From Burkholderiaceae bacterium (GTDB taxonomy: Bacteria > Pseudomonadota > Gammaproteobacteria > Burkholderiales > Burkholderiaceae_A): a stretch of 64,000 nucleotides of DNA. Below the pieces are notes generated by a model, which was given only the letters and a program-made list of their open reading frames with translations, made no database searches and had not been told where the DNA came from. The stretch is from contig VERI01000001.1 in the NCBI GenBank assembly GCA_018882785.1, positions 372,001 to 436,000 on the forward strand, given 5' to 3'. Positions 51,645 to 60,522 of the stretch are shown here, piece by piece. Each line of letters starts with the position of its first letter. Position 1 is the stretch's first letter. Made by a program: the position numbers and the translations under genes.

Positions 51645-53041
51645 ATCGGCGCCGACAGTTTATGAGCTTGACAGCGGCTCTTGGGGTCGGAGGCCTAGTG
51701 GTTGGGCGATCTAGCCTGGCGGGGCTCCCTGAACTCGTTTCGCAATCATCTGCGTCCACGCAGGGGCCTTTACGCGGGGATCATGAGGCTGTCTACCAGC
51801 CAGTGATAACGTTAAACGGCTGGACACTTCCCTATCGATATCGAAACGGTGCTAAGGAGTTTCATCTGGTTGCCGAACCCGTTATTCGGGAGATGACCCC
51901 GGGGTTTGTGGCCCATCTGTGGGGATATAACGGTCAGTCCCCCGGGCCTACGATCGAAGTAGTTGAGGGCGATCGTGTGCGCTTGTATGTCACTAATCGA
52001 CTTCCTGAGCACACGTCTATTCATTGGCATGGTCAGCGACTACCGAATGGAATGGATGGTGTCACGGGATTAAATCAGCCGGGAATCCCGCCGGGACAAA
52101 CGTTTCTTTATGAGTTTATCGCGCGTCGGCCTGGCACATTCATGTATCACCCCCACGCAGACGAGATGACACAGATGGCAATGGGCATGATGGGGTTTTG
52201 GGTGACACATCCCAAAAAAGGAAACCGGACAATCGAAAAAGTTGATCGAGACTTTGTTTTTCTGCTGAGCAGTTACGACATTGAGCCTGGCAGTGCAACG
52301 CCGAAGATCATGACAATGCTTGACTTTAATCTCTGGACTTGGAATAGCCGCATCTTCCCGGGGATTGATTCGCTGAATGTTCGGCTCAATGATCGTGTTC
52401 GCGTGCGAATTGGTAATTTAACAATGACTAATCATCCGATTCATCTTCATGGCCATGAGTTTGAGGTAACGGGCACAGATGGGGGGCCAACACCACGCGC
52501 CAGTCGTTGGCCGGAGGTCACTACGGATATTGCTGTTGGGCAAATGCGCCAAATTGAGTTTATCGCCTCTGAGGAGGGTGACTGGGCGTTTCACTGTCAT
52601 AAATCTCATCACACGATGAATGCAATGGGTCATGATATCCCTACCCTCATTGGTATCGATCATCGTGGTTTAGTCGGGCGTATTCGAGGACATATTCCTG
52701 ACTATATGCCGATGGGAGAGCGGGGTATGGCCGACATGGCGGAGATGGAGATGGAGCTTCCCGATAATACGGCCCCCATGATGACGGGTCAGGGGCCTTT
52801 TGGCTCGGTAGAGATGGGTGGCATGTTCTCCACACTAAAGGTCCGTAAAACGCAGCGGCCAGGGGACTATAGTGACCCAGGCTGGTATCAGCATCCGATG
52901 GGCACTGTTGCTGGCCCTGTCGCCCAAGCCGAGGCCCCGCCTGCTGTCGTCGCACCAGGGGGGCGCTCGAAAGAGATGCCGTCTGTACCCCAGCCGGCTG
53001 TGGAGGTCCGTATCCAAAAACCAGGTAATCACAAGCACTAG
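51641..53041 (+). CDS. Multicopper oxidase (CopA/CueO-like)
   Basis: A 466-residue secreted oxidase, probably of Cu(I). The N-terminus MNRRRQFMSLTAALGVGGLVVG has a twin-Arg motif, suggesting Tat export folded with copper. Copper ligands: HWHGQ, HPHADE, HPIHLHGH and HCHKSHHTM, the expected type 1, 2 and 3 sites. The C-terminal ~100 residues contain a Met-rich part (MADMAEMEMELP, MMTGQ, MGGMF) that may bind Cu(I). It overlaps the TolC-like gene (ATGA). Confidence 0.92.
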   Translation: MNRRRQFMSLTAALGVGGLVVGRSSLAGLPELVSQSSASTQGPLRGDHEAVYQPVITLNGWTLPYRYRNGAKEFHLVAEPVIREMTPGFVAHLWGYNGQSPGPTIEVVEGDRVRLYVTNRLPEHTSIHWHGQRLPNGMDGVTGLNQPGIPPGQTFLYEFIARRPGTFMYHPHADEMTQMAMGMMGFWVTHPKKGNRTIEKVDRDFVFLLSSYDIEPGSATPKIMTMLDFNLWTWNSRIFPGIDSLNVRLNDRVRVRIGNLTMTNHPIHLHGHEFEVTGTDGGPTPRASRWPEVTTDIAVGQMRQIEFIASEEGDWAFHCHKSHHTMNAMGHDIPTLIGIDHRGLVGRIRGHIPDYMPMGERGMADMAEMEMELPDNTAPMMTGQGPFGSVEMGGMFSTLKVRKTQRPGDYSDPGWYQHPMGTVAGPVAQAEAPPAVVAPGGRSKEMPSVPQPAVEVRIQKPGNHKH

Positions 53042-53051
53042 GAGCGTTCCT

Positions 53052-53591
53052 ATGACCAATAACCTAATGTTTACCAAATCTAAGTTGTCTAAGAAAAGGC
53101 GTTTCAGCATCGCGGCACTGTCGCTGTTGGCGATTGCACCATTTGCTGCATTGCGGGCTCATGGGCCACAGGCAGGTCATCACGGCCATGGCACAAAGAT
53201 GCTGCCAGCCGAGCAGATGCCCTGGGGAATCGCGGGCTCTGCGCGGGCGGCAAGCCGTACGATTGTGATTGATATGGGTGACGACATGAAGTTTTCTCCA
53301 GATCGACTTCATATTAAATTAAACGAAACAGTTCGTTTTCAAGTCCGAAACCGCGGAAAGGTAATGCATGAGATGGTAATCGGCGATACCAAGACCCTCA
53401 GGGAGCATGCAGCGCTAATGAAAAAGCATCCGAATATGGAACACGATGAACCCTATATGGCCCACGTATCGCCAGGAAAGAGGGTCGATTTAACCTGGAC
53501 TTTTAATCGGGCTGGTAAATTTCAGTTCGCATGTCTGGTGCCGGGCCATTTTGAGGCTGGCATGATTGGTGAGATTGAGGTGGTGGCATGA
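53052..53591 (+). CDS. Cupredoxin/plastocyanin-like copper protein
   Basis: A 179-residue periplasmic protein. A signal peptide with SKKRRFSIAALSLL is followed by a His/Gly-rich segment (HGPQAGHHGHG). The cupredoxin core has DDMKFSPDRLHIKLNETVRFQVRN, VMHEMVIGD with the first His, and CLVPGHFEAGM carrying the Cys-His-Met ligands of a type 1 copper site. GGAG is upstream of ATG 53052. It may act as electron carrier to or from the oxidase. Confidence 0.9.
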   Translation: MTNNLMFTKSKLSKKRRFSIAALSLLAIAPFAALRAHGPQAGHHGHGTKMLPAEQMPWGIAGSARAASRTIVIDMGDDMKFSPDRLHIKLNETVRFQVRNRGKVMHEMVIGDTKTLREHAALMKKHPNMEHDEPYMAHVSPGKRVDLTWTFNRAGKFQFACLVPGHFEAGMIGEIEVVA

Positions 53592-53890
53592 GTTCCATCT
53601 CGCGTCCGGCATGGGCAGCCGTTTTGACAGCATTAGCATTGTTATCGGGCGGTGCGCAGGCAGCAGAGGAATGGGTTTCCGGCATTGTGAGACGAATTGA
53701 TCTGGATCAGCAGAAGATCACCGTACAGCATGATGAGATCAGAGCCCTGCAGATGCCTCCCATGCGAATGGTGTTTCGGGTCCGATCGCCGGAGATTCTT
53801 CAGGGACTGTCTGTGGGCGATAAGATCGAGTTTGTGGCAATAGAGCAGGCTGGCGCGTACTTGATTCTTAAGACAAGAAAAAACCAATGA
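53588..53890 (+). CDS. cusF: CusF-like periplasmic copper chaperone
   Basis: A 100-residue small beta-barrel protein with a signal peptide ending at GAQAAE. The metal site is recognisable: EIRALQMPPMRMVFRV, with the Met pair spaced as in CusF and a preceding Trp/His (EEWVSG, VQHDE). It binds Cu(I)/Ag(I) in the periplasm. Start overlaps the cupredoxin stop (ATGA). Last gene of the copper operon; convergent with the patatin gene. Confidence 0.88.
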   Translation: MSSISRPAWAAVLTALALLSGGAQAAEEWVSGIVRRIDLDQQKITVQHDEIRALQMPPMRMVFRVRSPEILQGLSVGDKIEFVAIEQAGAYLILKTRKNQ

Positions 53891-53905
53891 AGAAACTATT
53901 CGGGT

Positions 53906-54994
53906 CTATAGTGGTTCCACAAGATCAGGGTCTAAGCGGATGAGCCACTCGTTGAGTTCGTCTGCAAGTCGTTGGCTCTCCGCGATCGCTATTTTCCAGT
54001 TCCGGATACGTGAGTTGAGATCATTGCTGTAGGTGAGAAAGTCAGTGCGATCGGGCAGCTTTTGATTGGGTAGGCGCTCAACCCAAAGCGGATCAGGCGC
54101 TAACACAACCGTGTTATCCAAAAATGTGGTTGGCCGGTGGCGGAATCTGAGCTGCTTATCCAACCATCCGGGAATGACAGCCCTCTGAAAGTGAGGGTAT
54201 AAGACGAGCCCTTTGTAACTGAGATGCAGGTGGTAGTCTGTAATGCCGCCATCCCAGTAGGCCCCGGCAGGTGCTCCCGATATAGCGGGGACCGCATGTA
54301 ACGCAAAAGGAATGCTGCAGCTTGCCTGAATAGCCTGGAGAAAATTGTGCTCGGTAAGGGGCAGCATCAGACTGGGAAAGTCCTCGGTCGTAAAAGGACC
54401 CTTGTTGAGCCCGGTTACCCCCGGCGATGAAAAGACGGTGCGCTCAAGCCACAGGCCTAACCAGCGCCGACTACAGGCATTGCTCAAATAGGCGATCGCA
54501 TATCCCAGGGGTGTTAAAACGGAGTGCTCATGATGCAATATGTGCTTACCCCGTGAGCATAGAACATGTAATCGATAGCGGGAATGGTGCAGAACCTCAG
54601 CTATTCGGTCTGCATAAAATGATTGGAGATTTTCCCTAAAGCTATCGCTGACCTGTCGGGCGGTAGGACGTTTTCGGCCGGGTTCGAGTGCGTAATCCTG
54701 ATGAACGTAGTCCCGTTCGAGTCGTATAAACCCATCGAGTGGCGAGGAGAGACACGCAGTTGCCATTCTCCAGGCGCCGATCGACGCCCCAACCAGGTGA
54801 ATTGGCTGATTGCTCCTGGGTAACCAGTCTCCGAAGAGAAAACGATCAATGGGTCCCAGAATCAGGCCTTTCGGACCTCCGGCGGCCCCAGGAATGACAT
54901 TGATATGGTCTGGTAAAAGACCATTTGCTCGAATGTGCGCCCGGGCTTTTGGCCCGGCGTAGATACGAAGTGCCCTTCGTGTGGATTGAGTCAT
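53906..54994 (-). CDS. Patatin-like phospholipase
   Basis: A 362-residue serine lipid hydrolase with the patatin dyad: oxyanion loop GAAGGPKGL (~residues 36-44), nucleophile GASIG (~residues 69-73) and Asp in DGG of YWDGGITD. Cytoplasmic or peripheral; no signal peptide. Its substrates are probably phospholipids or acyl glycerols. Convergent with cusF with a 15-base gap lacking any hairpin. Confidence 0.85.
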   Translation of the reverse strand: MTQSTRRALRIYAGPKARAHIRANGLLPDHINVIPGAAGGPKGLILGPIDRFLFGDWLPRSNQPIHLVGASIGAWRMATACLSSPLDGFIRLERDYVHQDYALEPGRKRPTARQVSDSFRENLQSFYADRIAEVLHHSRYRLHVLCSRGKHILHHEHSVLTPLGYAIAYLSNACSRRWLGLWLERTVFSSPGVTGLNKGPFTTEDFPSLMLPLTEHNFLQAIQASCSIPFALHAVPAISGAPAGAYWDGGITDYHLHLSYKGLVLYPHFQRAVIPGWLDKQLRFRHRPTTFLDNTVVLAPDPLWVERLPNQKLPDRTDFLTYSNDLNSRIRNWKIAIAESQRLADELNEWLIRLDPDLVEPL

Positions 54995-55109
54995 TCTTTC
55001 AGGGTCTGAGAGCAGTCGGTACTTGAGGCACTATTTTATGGGTGCGACTACAGTCATTTCGATTTTGATGAATTAAAATTTGATCGGAAACTGCTTGAAA
55101 GGATCTGGC

Positions 55110-55547
55110 ATGAAAGTAACAGGGAAGTGTTTTTGCGGTGCAATCTCCTTTAAGGCGACCGTGGACCCAACGCGGGTAATCGCATGCCACTGCGCAGATT
55201 GCCAGATATTTTCGGGGGCACCATTTCGGGCTGTCTTGCCGACTCCGGTTGCGAATGTTGAAGTAACTGGTAACGCCAGACACTATGTCAAGGTTGCTGA
55301 GAGCGGTAATCGGCGGATACAGGCATTTTGTGAAGTTTGTGGCAGCCACCTGTGGGCCACCGAGGGCGAGGGAGAGCCTAAAACCATGAATCTCCGACTC
55401 GGATGTATCGAAGAGCGCCACCAGCTGGCCCCCACTTTGCAGGTCTGGGGCCACTCTGCTATGCCTTGGCTTGAACAGCTTTCCTCAGTTCCTATGCATA
55501 CGAAAGGGCCATCAAGTCCAGTCAAAATAGATTCATCGAGCCACTAA
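55110..55547 (+). CDS. GFA family protein (glutathione-dependent formaldehyde-activating-like)
   Basis: A 145-residue zinc protein. The family Cys pattern is complete: GKCFCGA, ACHCADCQIFSG and FCEVCGSHLW, together two zinc sites. Family members are named after Gfa but most are of unknown function. AAAGGA is 8 bases before the ATG at 55110; an in-frame start at 55080 is less likely. The following 237 bases contain no gene; a TCCCTAGGGA palindrome at 55680-55689 and an AT-rich TATAAAAT at 55707 may belong to a promoter. Confidence 0.88.
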   Translation: MKVTGKCFCGAISFKATVDPTRVIACHCADCQIFSGAPFRAVLPTPVANVEVTGNARHYVKVAESGNRRIQAFCEVCGSHLWATEGEGEPKTMNLRLGCIEERHQLAPTLQVWGHSAMPWLEQLSSVPMHTKGPSSPVKIDSSSH

Positions 55548-55784
55548 TCGGACGGAAGTCAGAGCTAGCCATTTCGACTGACTTGCAGCGCGCTAGAGTT
55601 ACGCCACGAAGAACGTTACATAACGCCTTTATCGCCGGCTAACGTCACCAGGTTTCCCAGGAGCATGTCTCAAGGGGATTCCCTAGGGATCCACAATGAC
55701 GACGGCTATAAAATAAGGACTGGGAGGCTTTGCCTGTCCAAAAAATTTCAACAAGATCCCCACGCAGGGAAAAGGAGACTAAAA

Positions 55785-57038
55785 ATGGAGAAAAAGATTC
55801 CCAGTGCGGTCAGCACTGAGCGGCGGGCGGTAATCGGTGCGGCGGCGGCAGGAGCCTCCGCACTGGCCTTTCCTTCGATTCTCAAAGCCCAGTCGAATAC
55901 TTACAAGATTGGCCATTTGACACCCCGAACCGGGTTTCTCGGGCCCATGGGTGAATATGCCGTAATGGGTGTGCAGCTTGGTGTCGACGAGGTCAACGCA
56001 GCCGGTGGTGTCGCGGGCCGCAAGCTTGAGCTTCTTATGGAAGATAGCGTGAACCCGCAGACGGCATCCTCGAAGGCGCAACGAATGGTAGAGCGCGATA
56101 AGGTGGATATTCTGATTGGTGAAATCAGTTCTGCATCCGGCCTAGCAATCTCACAGGTGGCTGCCCGGGGCCAAAAGATTTTTATGCAGACCGGTTGTAA
56201 TTCCGATGAGCTACGCGGTAAGAGCTGCAGCCGTTATATGTTTCACTTAGAGGCTAACAACAGTATGTATGTACGTACGGTAGGCCGCGCGCTTTTAAGG
56301 GACAACATGGTGAAGGGCAAGCGGTGGATGGCCTTTACGGCAGACTACGCTTTCGGACATGACTTATTCGAAAAGACCAAGCGTTTTATGGATGAGAATG
56401 GCGCGATATTTGTGTCGAACGATATGATTCCGACCGATGCGACTGAGTTTAGTCCGATGATTCTGAAGATCCGCCAGCAAAAACCTGATCTTGTTATGAG
56501 TAATCTGGCCGGTAATCAGACCACCAACTTCATGAAGCAGTATCGTGAGTTCAACCTTCCAATTCCTCTTGCTGGTGCGGACCTCAATGCGGCAAGTATC
56601 TGGGGCGCAGGCGAGGGTAGCTTCAGTGGAGTCTGGCCGATTATCTGGACGCACCAGGTGCAGGCACCGTCTGCAAAGGCGTTTACAGCGGCATTCACCA
56701 AGCGCTGGGGCCGCCCGCCGGATAACCAGGCGATTGCGGATTATTTGGCAGTCAAGATCCTTGCTCGGGCGATTAACGAGACAAAAAGTACCGATACTCA
56801 AACGCTTATTAAGTTTCTTGAAAGCGGCGTCCGGTTCGATGTACTTCGGGGTCGCGAGGGTTATTTCCGTCCTTGGGACCACCAGTTACTGTTTGAGATG
56901 TACACCGTCTCTCCAGTAACCGGAAAGGCGCCCAACAAATGGGATCTCATGACCACCAGTGCGCCGGTACCTGGCCCGAATGAAAGCCTCGAGGTTCTGG
57001 CCCCTTCCCAGAAGGAAAACGCCTGTACATTCGCATAA
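55785..57038 (+). CDS. Liv-type ABC transporter substrate-binding protein (cluster 3), Tat-exported
   Basis: A 417-residue periplasmic receptor. The signal has a twin-Arg (TERRAVIGAAAAGASALAF), so Tat export is likely, in contrast with the Sec-type receptors of clusters 1 and 2. Mature motifs: IGHLTPRTGFLGPMGEYAVMG and EVNAAGGVAGRKLELLMEDS. The start at 55785 follows AAAAGGAGA. Ligand unknown, perhaps a carboxylate handled by the SDR and dehydrogenase downstream. Confidence 0.92.
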   Translation: MEKKIPSAVSTERRAVIGAAAAGASALAFPSILKAQSNTYKIGHLTPRTGFLGPMGEYAVMGVQLGVDEVNAAGGVAGRKLELLMEDSVNPQTASSKAQRMVERDKVDILIGEISSASGLAISQVAARGQKIFMQTGCNSDELRGKSCSRYMFHLEANNSMYVRTVGRALLRDNMVKGKRWMAFTADYAFGHDLFEKTKRFMDENGAIFVSNDMIPTDATEFSPMILKIRQQKPDLVMSNLAGNQTTNFMKQYREFNLPIPLAGADLNAASIWGAGEGSFSGVWPIIWTHQVQAPSAKAFTAAFTKRWGRPPDNQAIADYLAVKILARAINETKSTDTQTLIKFLESGVRFDVLRGREGYFRPWDHQLLFEMYTVSPVTGKAPNKWDLMTTSAPVPGPNESLEVLAPSQKENACTFA

Positions 57039-57044
57039 CACGGG

Positions 57045-57072
57045 CGGGGCGGGATCTTAGATACCCGCCCCG
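57045..57072. repeat. Hairpin between binding protein and permease (cluster 3)
   Basis: CGGGGCGGG (57045-57053) and CCCGCCCCG (57064-57072) form a perfect 9-bp GC-rich stem with 10-base loop, immediately after the receptor stop. There is no T-run, so mRNA stabilisation or pausing is as likely as termination. Confidence 0.65.
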
Positions 57073-57107
57073 TAGTGATTCGAGGGCGTTAGTTTGATTC
57101 CGTTCCC

Positions 57108-57983
57108 ATGTCAGTAGTTTTCCTTTTTGAGCAGGTCCTCAACGGACTGCTCCTGGGGATTTATTACCTGCTGATTGCCTTGGGGCTATCGATTATTTTC
57201 AGCTTGGGCGGGATTGTTAATCTCGCCCACGGTGCCCTTTTTGCAGTGGGTGCCTACCTCATGGTTCAGATCACCCCCTTGGTGGGCTATGGACCGGCAT
57301 TTCTTATTTCCCCGGTTGTTGTTGCGATACTCGGGATGATTCTGGAGCGATTATTTTTTCGCCGGTTCTATAAGTCAGACCCCGTACTGAGTCTTTTGTT
57401 TACTTTCGGACTGGCGATGATCCTGGAGCAGGCGCTACGTATGGCGTTTGGCGCCTCGCCGTTGCAATTTAATATTCCTCAGTTCCTCCGTGGCCAGGCG
57501 ATGTTGGGAGACTTTATGTATCCCTACTATCGAATTGGCATGCTGGGAGTGGCCCTTTTAGTATTGGTTGGGCTCTGGGCACTGCTGCACAGAACGGCCT
57601 TTGGAAAAGTGGTCAGAGCAGGCATTCAGGATCCAGAGATGGTGCGCGCGCTGGGTATTTCACTGGCACCGGTACTGACCGCGGTCTGCGGGATCGGCAT
57701 CGGCATGGCGGGATTGGCCGGAGTATTACTAGCGCCGATTACTGGTGTCCATCCGGCAATGGGGCACGAGATCATGACTGCAGCCTTTGTGGTCGTTGTG
57801 ATTGGTGGTCTTGGAAGTTTTTGGGGTGTAATTATTGCTGCTTTGCTTGTAGGCGTAATTCGAGGACTGACATCATTTTTCATTCCGCCTGCCTCTGAAG
57901 CCTCGCTCTATCTTCTTATGCTGATTGTGTTGTTGTTGCGCCCGAGAGGGCTCATGGGGGAGCGTATGGAGCGTCTCGAGTGA
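57108..57983 (+). CDS. LivH-type ABC permease (cluster 3)
   Basis: A 291-residue permease beginning with the LivH signature NGLLLGIYYLLIALGLSIIFSLGGIVNLAHGA, and with the coupling loop GIQDPEMVRALGI. About eight membrane helices. It ends in the TGATG overlap with the fused LivMGF gene. Confidence 0.92.
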   Translation: MSVVFLFEQVLNGLLLGIYYLLIALGLSIIFSLGGIVNLAHGALFAVGAYLMVQITPLVGYGPAFLISPVVVAILGMILERLFFRRFYKSDPVLSLLFTFGLAMILEQALRMAFGASPLQFNIPQFLRGQAMLGDFMYPYYRIGMLGVALLVLVGLWALLHRTAFGKVVRAGIQDPEMVRALGISLAPVLTAVCGIGIGMAGLAGVLLAPITGVHPAMGHEIMTAAFVVVVIGGLGSFWGVIIAALLVGVIRGLTSFFIPPASEASLYLLMLIVLLLRPRGLMGERMERLE

Positions 57984-60508
57984 TGCGTCATCTCTCTTCG
58001 CAAGAACTGAAGATTTTACTTATGGTCAGCGTTGGACTGGTCGTGCTGCCGTTTGTATTGCGGGCTGGGGGACTCACCATGACCTCAGCGGTAGACTGCG
58101 TGCTGTTTGCGATGGCGGGACTTGGACTTAATCTCCTGCTCGGATATAACGGACTGGTTTCGTTTGGTCATGCTGCTTGGTTTGGTCTTGGCGGATACGC
58201 CTTGGCTATTCTGCAACTTCGGTTTTTTCCACAGTCGTCTCTGATTCCTCTAGGGCTTGCCTTTGTCGTGGTTCTTCTGTCGGCAGCGCTCATTGGTGCT
58301 CTTATTCTGCGTCGACGCGGTGTTTATTTTTCTCTGTTGACCCTTGCTTTCAGCGCTCTAATTTTTACAGTGGCATTTCGCTGGACAGCCCTGACAGGCG
58401 GTGAAAACGGGCTTGGAGGAATCGAACGCCGCACCTGGTTTGGCCTTGATCTCAATCATCCGATCACTTTCTATGTGGTGGTTGCGGTTTTGGCCATACT
58501 GATTACGATCTTCCTATTGCGTATCGTCAACTCTCCCTTTGGCCGTGTCCTGGTTGCGATTCGGGAAAATGAGCAGCGTGCACGTTTCATTGGTTTTCCT
58601 GTGCGCAAATATCAGCTGATAGCGTTTGTAATTTCAGCGAGCGTGACAGGCATCGCAGGCGCTTTGTTTGTAATGAATCACCGTATTGCATCTGCAGAGC
58701 TTGTCTCTGTGCCGTTTTCGGGGGAATTACTGGCCATGGCCCTCATCGGCGGAATGCGCAGCTTCATAGGGCCGATATTGGGTGCAATCTTCTTTCTGCT
58801 TTTTCGTGAATACCTTTCGCAATTCACAGAAAACTGGTTGTTTTATTTCGGAATAGTGTTTGTAAGCTTCATTTTGCTCTCGCCAGCGGGCCTTGCTGGA
58901 ATTGGCCATCGGATTTATCGATGGTTTAGGCCTGAGGAGACGCGCGCTGCAGCCATGGCAGATCGCAAGGTCGCCGCGCAGCCACTCCCGCTTCCGGAGT
59001 TTCTGGGCAGCCGAGAACGTCAGGCTTTAGAGGTCGTTTCGGTAACGAAAAATTTTGGTGGTATCAAGGCGGTAGATAACGTCAGTCTGTTGGTCAAGCC
59101 AAAGGGGTTGCATGCCCTTATCGGTCCGAATGGCGCAGGCAAGACCTCCTTATTTAATCTTATTTCGGGCCAGTTTCCTGCCGACTCTGGAGCAATTCGA
59201 CTCGGTGATGCCTCTGTGGTGATGGCCAATCCGACCCTTGCCTGCGCGCGCGGGCTATGCAGATCTTTTCAAATTACTAATTTATTTAAAAGCCTCTCGG
59301 TGCGCGAGAACCTATGGCTGTCGGTGATGGCTCGGGATCCTCATCGGTTTTCCTTGTTGCGACATGCCGAGCAGCTTGAGCAGACCAGGATCGAGACAGA
59401 GGCGCTTATCAGGTTTCTTGGGGTTTCGGGCATGGAATCGGCTGTGGCCGAAGATTTGTCGTACGGAGGTCAGAGGCTTGTTGATATGGGTTTGGCGCTT
59501 GGCGGTGCACCGTCTGTGCTTTTGCTTGATGAGCCCCTCGCCGGTCTATCCGCTGCGGAGCGGCAACGTGTCGGCCAGTTGATCCGGCAGCTCGCGGATC
59601 ATCTGGGTGTGCTTCTTGTCGAGCATGACGTTGATCGGGTATTTGAGCTATCTGACAAGATCACTGTCATGAGTCAAGGTGCTGTGTTACTCGAGGGAGA
59701 CGCACAGACAGTTCGCGAGAATTCACAGGTTCGGGAAATCTACATAGGCTCGGGTACAGATGCCCTGGCCAAAAAGGTCCCCGTGTCGATGCCAAGCGAT
59801 AGGACGCTGCTTCGAGTGTCGAATCTAGAGGCTTACTACGGCAAGAGCCATATTTTATCGGAGATTACGTTTTCCGCCCGAGACGGAGAGATCATTGCTG
59901 TGCTCGGCCGTAATGGAGCGGGGAAATCAACCCTATTGAAATCGCTGATCGGTCTGGCACGCATTGGATCGGGAAGTATTGAGATTGATGGATTTATAAC
60001 CTCTGCGCCCATGCCAGAAGTGATGGCCAGACGGGGTATCGCATTTGTTCCTCAGGGTCGGCGTCTCTTTTCGGGGCTCACGGTGAAAGACAATCTGATG
60101 CTCGGTCGACTGCGGCGGCAGAATCCCGGGGGTACCGGCTGGAGTGATGACAGAATTTTCTCAATATTCCCTCGATTGAAAGAACGTTATCTTGTCAATG
60201 CAGATGTACTCTCCGGAGGCGAACAGCAAATGGTCGCAATTGCGCGTGCCCTTGCTGGTGACGTAAAAGTATTGCTTCTTGATGAGCCCTTCGAGGGGCT
60301 GTCGCCCGCCATGACCGAGGAAGTATTTAATGCGGTATTAAGACTTAAGGGTGAAGTCACTACACTTATCGTAGACCACAATCTTGACCTAGCACTTGCG
60401 ATTGCAGATTCGACTGTAGTCTTAGATCGCGGCAGAATTTCGCACATTGGCCCAGCGCTTCCGCTTCTTCAGGATCTTACGCTGCGTCGGGAAAAACTCT
60501 GGGTTTAA
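57983..60508 (+). CDS. LivM-LivG-LivF triple fusion (permease plus two ATPases, cluster 3)
   Basis: An 841-residue single chain with three normally separate Liv subunits: LivM permease at ~1-315 (LVSFGHAAWFGLGGYA; coupling loop AIRENEQRARFIGF), LivG-type ATPase at ~345-590 (Walker A GPNGAGKTS, signature LSYGGQRLVDMGLAL, Walker B LLLDEPLAGLS, EHDVDR) and LivF-type ATPase at ~605-841 (Walker A GRNGAGKST, PQGRRLFSGLTV, signature LSGGEQQMVAIARAL, Walker B LLLDEPFEGLS). The ATPases are joined by about 15 residues (DALAKKVPVSM). All motifs look intact. GTG at 57980 is an alternative start. Confidence 0.93.
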   Translation: MRHLSSQELKILLMVSVGLVVLPFVLRAGGLTMTSAVDCVLFAMAGLGLNLLLGYNGLVSFGHAAWFGLGGYALAILQLRFFPQSSLIPLGLAFVVVLLSAALIGALILRRRGVYFSLLTLAFSALIFTVAFRWTALTGGENGLGGIERRTWFGLDLNHPITFYVVVAVLAILITIFLLRIVNSPFGRVLVAIRENEQRARFIGFPVRKYQLIAFVISASVTGIAGALFVMNHRIASAELVSVPFSGELLAMALIGGMRSFIGPILGAIFFLLFREYLSQFTENWLFYFGIVFVSFILLSPAGLAGIGHRIYRWFRPEETRAAAMADRKVAAQPLPLPEFLGSRERQALEVVSVTKNFGGIKAVDNVSLLVKPKGLHALIGPNGAGKTSLFNLISGQFPADSGAIRLGDASVVMANPTLACARGLCRSFQITNLFKSLSVRENLWLSVMARDPHRFSLLRHAEQLEQTRIETEALIRFLGVSGMESAVAEDLSYGGQRLVDMGLALGGAPSVLLLDEPLAGLSAAERQRVGQLIRQLADHLGVLLVEHDVDRVFELSDKITVMSQGAVLLEGDAQTVRENSQVREIYIGSGTDALAKKVPVSMPSDRTLLRVSNLEAYYGKSHILSEITFSARDGEIIAVLGRNGAGKSTLLKSLIGLARIGSGSIEIDGFITSAPMPEVMARRGIAFVPQGRRLFSGLTVKDNLMLGRLRRQNPGGTGWSDDRIFSIFPRLKERYLVNADVLSGGEQQMVAIARALAGDVKVLLLDEPFEGLSPAMTEEVFNAVLRLKGEVTTLIVDHNLDLALAIADSTVVLDRGRISHIGPALPLLQDLTLRREKLWV

Positions 60509-60522
60509 ATAAGGGGTATCTG

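Noticed and set aside
56364..56882. Minus-strand open frame of 172 codons inside the cluster 3 receptor gene
   Set aside because: Antisense shadow of a well-supported binding-protein gene; no family features.
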